From: Perca fluviatilis
Taxonomy: Eukaryota; Chordata; Actinopteri; Perciformes; Percidae
Assembly: GCF_010015445.1 (NCBI RefSeq)
Contig: NC_053116.1
Coordinates: forward strand, 3,981,568 to 4,045,567
Direction: 5' to 3'
DNA length: 64,000 nt
Shown here: positions 43,671 through 53,800 of the stretch, in pieces
How the letters are laid out: each line of letters begins with the position of its first letter
How positions within the stretch are numbered: the first letter of the stretch is position 1
The notes under the pieces: model-generated
The model's database searches: none
What the model was told of the DNA's origin: nothing
Seen by the model: the letters and a program-made list of their open reading frames with translations, nothing else
Position numbers and translations under genes: made by a program

Positions 43671-43879
43671 ACAATCTAAAGCAGAAGAACAATATAAGAG
43701 AAAAAAGCTGTAAAATGAATAAAATTATAATTGCAAAAGTGCAGCGGAAACATACACTATGTAAAGACTACTTGTAAATACTTGTAAATATATACTTTAT
43801 ATACACATTTTTCACATTATCTTATTGCACACAGAAAGTGTTATGGTATTGCACACTGAATTTAAAAAAATGTCCACAG

Positions 43880-44270
43880 CTATTATTGCAGGTGTGGGGT
43901 GTGATACGTCCTTCCCACTTAAATGTCCCATGCAGCAGTCTGACAGCAGCTGGGAAGAAGCTGTTGTTGGAAGCAGGCCCTGTGAGTGGAGATGCTCTGT
44001 GGCCTGTGATGTCTTGGGTTGGATCCTGAGACCTTCCACCTGAACACGCCGTGTGCTGGATGATGCTTGCCCCTGAGGATGCCCTGTGCGTTCCTTCTGC
44101 AGCGCTGCATGTAAAGCGCGTCCGTGGAGCGAAGGGCCGGAGCCAATGATCCTCCCTGCAGTCTTGAAGACGCGTTGAAGTGATTTCCTCTCAGACTGGT
44201 GTTTCCAAACCACTCGGTGATTCCACTGTGCCTAGCCCTTGTCAGGATGTTTGAAAAATGGGAAACCACC
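43880..44270 (-). pseudogene. Second non-LTR retrotransposon C-terminal remnant
   Basis: On the minus strand, pieces in different frames match the RT tail domain of fish LINE-like elements: ERKSLQRVFKTAGRIIG, then TDALYMQRCRRNAQGI, HHPAHGVF and SQLLSDC. Frame changes and stops make it a dead fragment. Confidence 0.65.
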
Positions 44271-44508
44271 ACCCAATTCATACATTACACCAATAGGCTG
44301 ACATGCTTTACGATGGCAGGTGTGGTTCACCGCAAACAATCGACAATCCACTCACATCGAAAAAGTACATCAAGAAAAAAATGGTAATAAAAGTCAAAAT
44401 AGTCTTTAAAATACTTAGGCCTACAACATATCTTATTTTTCAATTTTAATGTCATACCATAGGCTATACGAAAAGCTACATCACCAATGTTCAATAATAT
44501 ATTCAACC

Positions 44509-45135
44509 TTAAAGTGCTCATATTATGCTCATTTTCAGGTTCATAATTGTATTTAGAGGTTGTACCAGAATAGGTTTATCCATCCATCCATCCATCCATC
44601 TTCATCCGCTTATCCGGTGTCGGGTCGCAGGGGGAGCAGCTCCAGCAATAGGTTTACATGGTTTAATCTTCAAAAAAACACCATATTTTTGTTGTACTGC
44701 ACATTGCTGCAGCTCCTCTTTTCACCCTGTGTGTTGAGCTGTCTGTTTTAGCTACAGAGTGAGGCATCGCACTTCTGTTCCATCTTTGTTGGGAGTCGCA
44801 CATGTGCAGTAGCTACAGTAGGTAAGGACTACTAGCCAGTCAGAAGCAGAGTATGAGGGCGTGCCCTGAGGACTACTAGCCAGTCAGAAGCAGAGTATGA
44901 GGGTGCCACGCTAGCAGCTAGGCGAGCATTATAACGTGTGTTCCAAAGTGACCACGTTTGTCTCTGAAGTAAAGGCTGGACTACAATAGAGCTGTTTGGA
45001 GCAGTTGGTTAACAGTGTTTTCTGTTGGAGATGTTAAGTCCCTTTGGGGGGGACTTTGGCCTTTTTCACTTTGTAAACCTATAACATGCACAAAAAAGAT
45101 ATATAACACAATAAAGCATTATATGAGCACTTTAA
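44509..45135. mobile_element. piggyBac-type MITE, about 627 bp
   Basis: TTAA at 44509-44512 and 45132-45135; the left end AGTGCTCATATTATGC mirrors the right end GCATTATATGAGCACT. It contains a retroelement insertion (44579-44646) and a 44-bp tandem duplication beginning at 44825 (second copy from 44869). Confidence 0.85.
44579..44646 (-). mobile_element. 5'-truncated RTE/Rex3-like 3' tail, 68 bp
   Basis: On the minus strand CGACACCGGATAAGCGGATG ends in a GATG/GGAT run. An exact 10-bp duplication AATAGGTTTA (44569-44578 and 44647-44656) flanks it. The GATG tail fits RTE/Rex3-type retrotransposons. Confidence 0.8.
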
Positions 45136-45188
45136 AGGCACTGACACACCAAGCCGACTGTCTGTTGCAGTGTATTGCAAGTTGAGCT

Positions 45189-45241
45189 CTCTCTCTCTCT
45201 ATTTCTTTCCCACTCTCTCTCTCTCTCTGTCTCTCTCTCGC
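45189..45241. repeat. (TC)n microsatellite, interrupted
   Basis: CT repeats in two blocks with an ATTTCTTTCCCA-type interruption. Confidence 0.9.
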
Positions 45242-45654
45242 TCCAAATAGTTTTTACAGTATATTGCAAGCACAAATTAGTTTCATACTGTCTGTTTCAG
45301 CTGATGTCATCATTATGTAACATTTAGTCTATGAAAAAGACATCATTTTATGGACGGTAAACATGTCAAATGTAGAAGAAGTTCCCTGACTCCCTTTAAA
45401 GTCCAGCTGTTTCTCCAGTAAAGTTATGAATTTTGTAAAAAGTTGTCTAATTCACGAATTCATAATTGTCCAAATGTAATAGGCACATGCTGTTCTACTC
45501 TATTAAATATAATTTCCCTGTGTTGGGCTTTTATTTTCATGCAGCTTTGGTTGAATAGCACAGCGTTCATGTAGCCTATAGGTCAGTTTATCAGGAACTA
45601 GGAGACAGACATCTCCATCCTATAAAACGACAACCTGTAGTTTCATTGATATTC

Positions 45655-45757
45655 TCATGACCTGGTCATTATGATATGTAAGCGACTTTGAGTCCTTGAA
45701 AAGCGCTATATAAATTCAATTCATTATTATATTATTATTATTATTATAATATAATAA
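45655..45757 (+). mobile_element. LINE/SINE 3' tail
   Basis: GTAAGCGACTTTGAGTCC, then GAAAAGCGCTATATAAATTC and an ATT-rich tail match the conserved 3' end shared by several fish LINE and SINE families. The body is not identifiable. Confidence 0.65.
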
Positions 45758-46061
45758 AGTACGCTAGGAACACACTCTCATACACATAGCCTATTATAAG
45801 AACAGCTGATTTCTGGAGCAGTAAACAGCTTTAGAGGACGGTTGTTGTGCTTACTATGAAATAAAATCCTGACTTAGACATCCTCTATCTGGAAAGTGTC
45901 CTGAGACTTCTGTTATGATGGGACACTTTAAAGGAAATGAAACTGAATTAAATATTTTAATTGATTGACAGCCCAAATATGAATATAAAATGAGTAAATA
46001 AACCGTACATTTGATTAGAACAAAGCTGTGTGTGTGAGAGTGATGTAATGATGAGAGAATG

Positions 46062-46240
46062 AATGAATGAACGTGGACTGTCCTGCTGGCTCTCTGTCCT
46101 TCTACACAGTCTCCTCTGACTCACTGATCCACCTCCACACCTTCAACACCACATTCACTCAGCCTCTCTATCCTGGGTTTGGGGTCTGGTATCCTGGTTC
46201 ATCTGTGTCCTGTGTAGGACGGAGAGTCTCTTCCTGCTTC
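46062..46240 (+). pseudogene. B30.2/SPRY domain fragment (fish NLR or TRIM family)
   Basis: The frame beginning at 46067 reads VDCPAGSLSFYTVSSD, LIHLHTFNTTFTQPLYPGF and PGSSVS, the C-terminal strands of the B30.2/SPRY domain found in the expanded fish NACHT-NLR and TRIM families. Only about 57 residues are visible, with no upstream domain, and the end after SVS departs from the usual short tail. Best read as a solitary pseudogene fragment, with the flanking 0.4 kb perhaps its old 3' UTR. Confidence 0.75.
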
Positions 46241-47086
46241 ATCGAGTACTCAGTTTAACTCAGTTTAGTTTAACTGATGACATATTACTGCAGTAAAAGT
46301 ACTAATAGCAGTAGCTAATGTGAAGTTACAGCAGCGAAGAAGATGAGGAGGCGTACAGAGGAGGAGACAGAAAGAATCCTGTGGAACCAGAAACACTGAC
46401 AACAGAGATCAGAGGAGCAGCTAAAATGAGCAGGACATTACAGGGGAGCGGCTAACTAATGATTATTATTTTTATTATTAAAATTGTATTCACAATTATT
46501 TTTGTGGATTTGAAAATGCAAGTTTCTTATTGAGGACATCTCCATAGGTTGACGCTGTAAGGAACCTCTGCAAAGAATGCAAACTTGCTAGTTTTATGTG
46601 ACAAATAAGAAATACAATTCCTTTTCTTTTTATGTAACAAAGGGGTGTGAAAAAATAATTTAATATGTACTTGCTGCATTTATTTACTCTCTTTTTCTCT
46701 TTTAGTGCTTTGACCCAGAGAGAGCCTTCTACTCTGTTGTGACCAGCCTGCATCTTTTTCATCATCCAGTATCTCCTGTCTGCATTGTAAAGGATTTTAC
46801 CCAAAACAAAGTTTCAACTTGTTTAGGCTCTTCTGAACAAAGAACATTTTAAAGCTCATCACTGCATGGAGATATGCTTTGTTTTTGACTCACTGAAGAT
46901 CGCTACTGTTGTGCTTGCAGAAATCCGGGCTGTAAACTGCATGCTCTAATTTCATGTACAGTATTTTGTCAAATGTAATTTAAATGTTTTCATTTGATTT
47001 GTGAAGCTCTCTGCCTACTTTTCAGTAGCTTGTAAGTAAACTGGACTTGTTTTGTTACTGTGTTGCTACTGAAAATGTGTAATTGT
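46240..47086. other. Unassigned DNA after the SPRY fragment
   Basis: AT-rich, no gene or clear repeat boundary seen. Confidence 0.4.
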
Positions 47087-47094
47087 GTTCTCAT

Positions 47095-48238
47095 CAGTCT
47101 TGTATAAAGTACTCAAAAGCAATACTTGAGTAAAAGTACAAGTATCTTACCAGAAAATTACTTTGGTAGAAGTTAAAGTCTCCTTTTAGAATATTACTTG
47201 AGTAAAAGTCTTAAAGTATCTGATATTAACAGTAGTTAAGTATCCATAGCAAATTTCTGATATTAAATGTACTTAAGTATTAGAAGTAAAAGTAAAAAAA
47301 AAAAAAACTTTGATTATGAACTTTATGGCCAAAGGTGTGTAACGTTATCTTCATCACCACTGTCGTCGGGGTGGTCATCGTCTGTTACCATGGCAGCAAA
47401 GCCTGCACCAGGTGCTTCCATGACACTATCAGTCATTATGCTTCCTCCTCTTCTTCTTTAGTTTTTGCCTATGTTTTTTTTTTTTTTTTGCCGCTTGGCC
47501 ACAAACAGGCATTATGTCACCAACTGGAATGGAGCGTGCATTATCTTGGCAATTTAGGAGCAATGATTCGCCAAACTTCCTTTTTTTCAGTGTAATAAAT
47601 TTCTTCTGATTTTATTTTGTAGTAACAAGTAACTGCGTTCCAGACACAGTTTTTAGCCCGTAAGTTACGACTTAAAGTCACGACTCACGACTTGGTAGCG
47701 TTCCAGGCAAAGTCACCACAAACCCTTCTAGCTAGCGTTAGCTAGCGGCTACCTAACGTTGACGTTAGCTATCTAGGTTACTTTACGTTGCCTATTTATG
47801 TCTATTTATTTCTACTTATCACTGTTAATAAACGCCGTCTGTATAGCATCAACGGGGGTCGCCATTGTTGTTCATGTGTGTGTGACGTCAAAAACTGTAA
47901 CTGGGAGTACAACAATCTGGTACCAGTTCACGAGTAGTAAGTTACGGGTTTGACTGCTGTTCCAGGCACTTTCACGGGTAGAAGGTTGTGAAAACACGAG
48001 ATACGGGTTGCCTGGAACGCACCTAAGATGCTTAGGGGAAATGTAGTGGAGTAAAAGTATACATTTTATTTAGGAAATGTAGTGCAGTAAAAGTATACAT
48101 TTTATTTAGGAAATGTAGTGGAGTAAAAGTAAAAGTTTCCAGAAATATAAATAACGAAGTAAAGTAGGCCTACAATACGTAAAAATTCAATTTAAGTACA
48201 GTAGTGAAGTATTTGTACTTTGTTACATTACAACACTG
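47095..48238. mobile_element. hAT-type element, 1144 bp, with a nested element
   Basis: Starts CAGTCTTGTATAAAGTACT and ends ACTTTGTTACATTACAACACTG. The target duplication GTTCTCAT is exact (47087-47094 and 48239-48246). Internally it has three partial units of a 36-bp tandem repeat (48038-48130) and an inserted element at 47633-48023. Confidence 0.92.
47633..48023. mobile_element. Nested DNA transposon, possibly Harbinger-like, about 391 bp
   Basis: Inverted ends CTGCGTTCCAGACA and TGCCTGGAACGCACC, flanked by TAA on both sides (47630-47632 and 48024-48026). One end is a base longer, so boundaries are approximate. Confidence 0.6.
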
Positions 48239-48406
48239 GTTCTCATTGAAGAGTAGTATTCCCAGACTCTCAGGATTAATTTATTGTTCAAATCACTAAA
48301 AATGATAGATGGATCTAACATGACGGTAGGGAGGGTTAAATCCACGACGATTCCCCAGAAAATGCATGGCTGCGATAGCTATCAGGGTCTAGCCATGGGT
48401 CTACCA

Positions 48407-48676
48407 CAGAGGCGGCGTCAGCCGATTTTGCCAGGAGAATAAATAGATGAAAGCAATAAAGAATGCCTAAGAGCCTTATTGCAATATATTCCATTATGTT
48501 TTTATAGTTTGAATTGTCCCATATGTTTCCCTTTACATAAAGATATTTCCAGCATAAATTTATTCAGAAAAAGGTAGAAATAGGTGCATAAAAATTCATC
48601 TGAATGTGTTTAATGTTCAAACCCTCATTGGTCCGTGCTCAGCCCCGAATCTCCTCAAGTCCTAGAAACGCCCCTG
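48407..48676. mobile_element. hAT-type MITE, 270 bp
   Basis: Begins CAGAGGCGGCGTC and ends GAAACGCCCCTG (short imperfect inverted repeats); the target duplication GTCTACCA is exact (48399-48406 and 48677-48684). Confidence 0.82.
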
Positions 48677-49214
48677 GTCTACCATAATCAATGATCACGT
48701 TTGTATTTGTCCCTGAGTGTGAAAAGTATCAATGATAATGTTGTGACAAAGAAGCTAAAGGTGAAATTTGTATTTATTTTTCTATAGTTCCACCCCGAAC
48801 TATAGAAAATGGACTTTTATTTGAAAAATAAAATTAGAAATACAATTTTTGCTAAGAACTGTAGAAAACGGGCATTTATTTTGAAGGCGCATAAAACAGG
48901 GGGCGTGGCGTGAGGGGCCATCATGGGCGTGGCGTGAGCGGCATCAAAACATCTTACCGCGATACTTGTGCTTTAAAATGTCGATCCAGCCCAACATGTC
49001 AGGGAAAGACCAAAGTGGCTGGTAATGTGCTGAAACAAAGTGGTGTTCTGGGAACAGAAAACAACCTAGTTTGGAATATATCTATCTATTGGGAGTCAAA
49101 CCTACGTTGCTCGCTGACAGTGCTCCAAAACAGCTTGTAGCTTCGTCAACCCTGGGCTCGCTTGAAACATTTAGCGACGCCCCCTAGCATCCACTGCGAC
49201 TAGTCGCGCAGTAA

Positions 49215-49295
49215 CTATAGCGATTAGCTTGTAGCTTTCAAACCCCAGGGGCCAGGATGCGAGAGGATTCTTTGTGAGGAACGACCCCATCCACG
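49215..49295 (+). promoter_or_regulatory. mfn2: mfn2 candidate non-coding exon 1
   Basis: Ends at a good donor, CCACG/GTAAGT (GT at 49296), upstream of the coding acceptor at 50634. Its left boundary and the promoter are estimated. Intron 1 (49296-50634) shows a short (GA)n at about 50300-50320 and otherwise only AT-rich sequence. Confidence 0.5.
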
Positions 49296-50638
49296 GTAAG
49301 TCACAAACAACAGTTAACTAGCTACAGTTGACAGTCTGTTCGGATGGCTAGTACGCTAGCTAGCTGCTTATCTAAGTTAACTTCACTGTAGCCTAAGGCT
49401 AGTTAGCTTGTAATTTAGCATGGATTTGTCCCCACTCAGTGCGTTGTCATGTCAGTCAGGACCTATTGTACGTATACAGTCTCTGTTCGTTAGTCAGGAT
49501 GAGTAGCTAGCTACTGTTACAGCCAGTCAACGTTAACAACAAAAGGATGGGGACTGGTGTAAGAGACTAGCTAGCTAACGTTAGACATGTCACGTTAGAC
49601 AGATTGACGACATGCATTTCAACTAGCTAGCTTGCGCTGATAGTAGCGTGAACTTGAAATAGATTTCGCCTGGGTGTGTATTGTCTCTTTTCAACCTGGG
49701 TTGGTGTTGGTATTACATTTAGCTAGTACGCTCCCCTGTTTTTAAACGGGTAAAGACGGACATTCAGACCATGCGTACAGTGCTACCTTCAAACTGTGTG
49801 AAAGGTCAGAGCTGAGTAATGGCCGTCACCATACAGGTGGACATGGTCAAGACTTGACAAGATAAGTAATATATTTAATACAATAAATACATAGTGAAAA
49901 GGTAAGGCAAAACCAAACAGTATAGAAAAGTAAAGAAATTGAATCGAAGTCCAGAGTTGTTGGGGGGGGGCAGAGGGGAGGGGAGTTCAATAAGACAGGC
50001 GTACAGGTAGTTAACGCTATTGCTAAAGAGAATATTCACCTAACAAGGTTGCAAAAGTGCAACAAGGTTATATGTTTCAATGCATGAACTAAAGAACGTG
50101 CAGGATCATGCAGATTCCAGAGGAGGAAGCTAAACATGAAAACTTACAAACATACAGAAATATTTAAAATTTTCAATTGCAAGCCAAAACAAGCTATTGA
50201 ATTACAGATGGTTAAAGCTGGCAGTATCTTATCTTTGAACTATCAGTTATTCCCCTGAAGAGACCACAAACAAGGAATGAATGAATTTGTTCTTGGATAG
50301 AGAGAGAGAGAGAGAGAGAGGGGGAGCATAAATAAGACACTAAACAGACGCTGAAACTGAAATTTATGTACTGGCTAAGCCATTAAAATACAGATGGACC
50401 TAGATCTCTCAGCCACACCCAGGTATTCTCTCAAACATATTCAATGTAGTACGGAATGCTGAAAGATAGTGATAGATATTTAGTCCACCAGATAGTTGTC
50501 CATCCAGTCTACAGTGACATGGTGAAGATATTTAAAATAGATAATACGTTTGCAGTGGATTTCAGATTTCAGTCAGACACTTTTGCCAGACATGCTTATA
50601 CGGGTGTTTTTTGATGTCTTATCCCCCTGTCCAGTGCC

Positions 50639-50816
50639 ATGTCTTTGGTTTTCCCTCGACCCAACACCAACGCAGTACACGGCAAGAAGGATAAGAGACT
50701 GATGGCGGAAGTGAATGCATCACCACTCAAGCATTTTGTCACGGCAAAGAAGAAGATCAACGGGATCTTTGAGCAGTTGGGGGCCTACATCAAGGAGAGC
50801 GCTTCCTTTCTGGATG
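50639..50816 (+). CDS. mfn2: mfn2 coding exon 1
   Basis: Residues 1-59. The start MSLVFPRPN matches the MFN2 start; the N-terminus is one residue longer than in human. Acceptor CCCCTGTCCAG at 50634, donor GTACCC. Confidence 0.95.
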
Positions 50817-53800
50817 GTACCCTCCCACCTGCCCTTTTCTAGCCCCTTACACGCATGCACCCCTTTATGATAATCTGAAGGCAATGTAACATGTTTGTCT
50901 CATATCTGATTAAGCAAACTCCCAGGTGACTTGTGTAAAAAATCACGGCGGCAATATCACTAGGTCGGACATGTAACGTTTCAGTTTAACTTTTAGCACC
51001 GCGTGACTCTGAGTTGAATGCCATCAGATGAACATAAAGGCTGCAGCAGTACACAGTTAAGCATGCCTAGAGAGAGAGAGAGAGTAACTAAAGTAACTGA
51101 TACATTTATTATCTCAATCTTTATCTTTTATACACAGCATGGGTGTAGATATCTCACACAGGGTGGGGGGTCTTTGAAGTTGGGACAAATAATACAGCCC
51201 AAATTTTACTTGTAAAGGATATGTGTACACAGGAAAGCCTTACTACTATTGTTAGTGTAGCAGGGAGACGTGCCATGTTCTTTCTTCTCAAAGTTTCTCT
51301 CTGATTCATTGAAAAAGCTCACTAAATTGACCAACATATTCTTCTTCAAAACCATTTATTTATTTATTGCAGTGTTTTTAAGTTGTTTACAATCAAGCCA
51401 CCAAAATACAATGCATTTGAACTTAGGTTTATAGGTCCACCACGCGGTCATATTGTAATTATTAAATGATCGTGCGCCCTGCACATAAAGGTTAGGTTTT
51501 GTCTCTTAGCCCATCATACTCGGCAAAATCAAATGTCCAGGCCCAGGCACTGAGCTTTCTTTGTTTCCCCCCCCCCCGCATGAACACAATAGTTGAATAG
51601 GTGACCAAACAAGTTTGTCACAATGGGTAAGGTAATGTTTTTATACAAATTCCAGCACACTTCTAAAACTACTTTTTTACAACTTGTTTATTTACCAATT
51701 ATTAAAAAAAAAGTACATTCGTGAAATACATTCCACATTGATATTATTGTAGCTGAACTTGCTGTATAGAAAAAAGTCATGGTACCTTCAAAATACTGCT
51801 TACATTACATTACTGCTGGCTTCTGCTCTCTGCTGCTACCGGCAGTAAGATGAGTGCTTGGGGACGTCAACAAACCTATTTATTAATTTAACTTACTTTA
51901 AAAAAAATAAGTGCTGTAGTACAACTAGCAGGAGACAAATTATAATTGAGGTAAGTTTGGAGACACTAACTTATTTAATCATTAAATTAATAAATATGTT
52001 TATTGTATCTCTTTTCGGTGTTGTAATTTGTAGACGTCCCTAAGCACTCGTCTTACTGCCGGCAGCAGAGAGCAGAAGCCAGCAGGCAAGTGTTATAAAA
52101 TAAACTCCTGGTGTACTTACAAACTGTCCATCGTTTTATGAGTACATAACCTATTTGTACTACTGTAGAAGTTTGGTATCATTTTGGGCATTATAAGTGG
52201 CGTAACTTAGGAAATACACAGTAGGATCCATTAGCGCCTGCACTAAGCTATTCAGCTGATAACACTAACTCTCCCAATGTTCGATCCAGGTGAAAAAAGC
52301 TTCGGGGGGGTGTTTGGCTTGAGGTCATGGTGCAAAGGACCCTAGGGTGAAATTACTCCGAACCATCACTTTAAGTTTGTAATTCAGCTTACAAACCCTC
52401 TCTGATAACCCTGGGACCACCTGTAGGCATGTAACCCCCCCCACTCCCACACACACACACCATTTGACATTAGTCTAAAAAATATGCTAAATCTGATGTA
52501 GTTAGGTCTGGCTTTCTAAGGAAACTCCACATATAACCAGACTGATTGGCCTCTGTTTGATGACTCCACATTACAGATACTTACAAAAATGAAGAGCTGG
52601 ACCCAGTCGCCACAGAGGAGCAGGTCCAGGAGGTCCAGGGCTACCTGGCCAAGGTGGCAGGGATTGGAGAAGTACTTGCACGCAGGCATATGAAGGTGGT
52701 CTTCTTTGGGAGGTATGTCTGGACTCAACAATAATATTGTTTGCCACTGGCCCACATAGCTGAACTTACCGATGTTTACAGCGCCTCTGGTTTTTATAAA
52801 CGTAGTTATTCCAAGGTACACATGTGGGACTTTTATTATGTGGGGCTTAATTTTGAAACTGTAGAAATGCCTGATTTTGAGCCTGTATATAGTCAGAGAT
52901 GTCCTGAACTCAAATATATCAGCTATTGTCAGACGTTATGGAGCAGGGATCATGTGATGTAATGCCTGCTAAAAGGCTGCTGAACAGCGAGCTCTGCATC
53001 GCTTTGTTACATTAATCCTTTTTAAGATCTGTAACCGGGGACACATTTGTGCTCAGCTCAAGAAACATTGCGGGAGCCAAGGATGTTGAAAGACAAGAAG
53101 TCCTGGGCGTGTGGGGATATTAAAAACCCTCTGCTCATCCCGTGGACCTGAAGCCGTCCAAGACCAAGACGGCGGATGTGTGCTCGGAGCTAGTCTCATA
53201 AACTTGCGAATGGCATCGGTAGCATCTATGCCGCACTAATGAAGATCTCAGGTGACATGGAAACATAGACCGTTAAAGAAGTGGACAAAGTTGTTTTCGA
53301 CGGAGCACTTTTCCGGTGCTGGCTGAGCGTTACTGAGCAGCCTCCAACTGAGCATGCCGACGTAGATGTGACGTGAGCAACCTGTCTGAAAGTGTGAAGT
53401 CTTCTGGTAGCTGTGCCAAGAGAAATCTCAATCATTCCCAATCTTACAGAGACGGAGAGCGTAGGTATATGTAAGGAGATAACATAGGCACAGGCTAATT
53501 ATTGCTAACTAAAATGCTAGTTAACATTAGTCATTAAACCTAAACAGCTAATGTGATTCGAAACTGCCTGCAAGCTTCTCCTGACAGTAGGTCACGTGGT
53601 TATCACACATCGTTAGCCTATTTTTACAAAAGCGTCTGCTACGGAGCCATAACGTGAGGTACAAGGTAATGGAGCCTTTAATACATTGTTGTGTTTATTT
53701 AGAAATAAACAACGGACAAATAGAGTCTTTAAACGCTTCAGATGTAAAGTTATTCGCGGTCAAAGTGGCGCCAAAATGAATGGCAGTCAATGGGATACTA

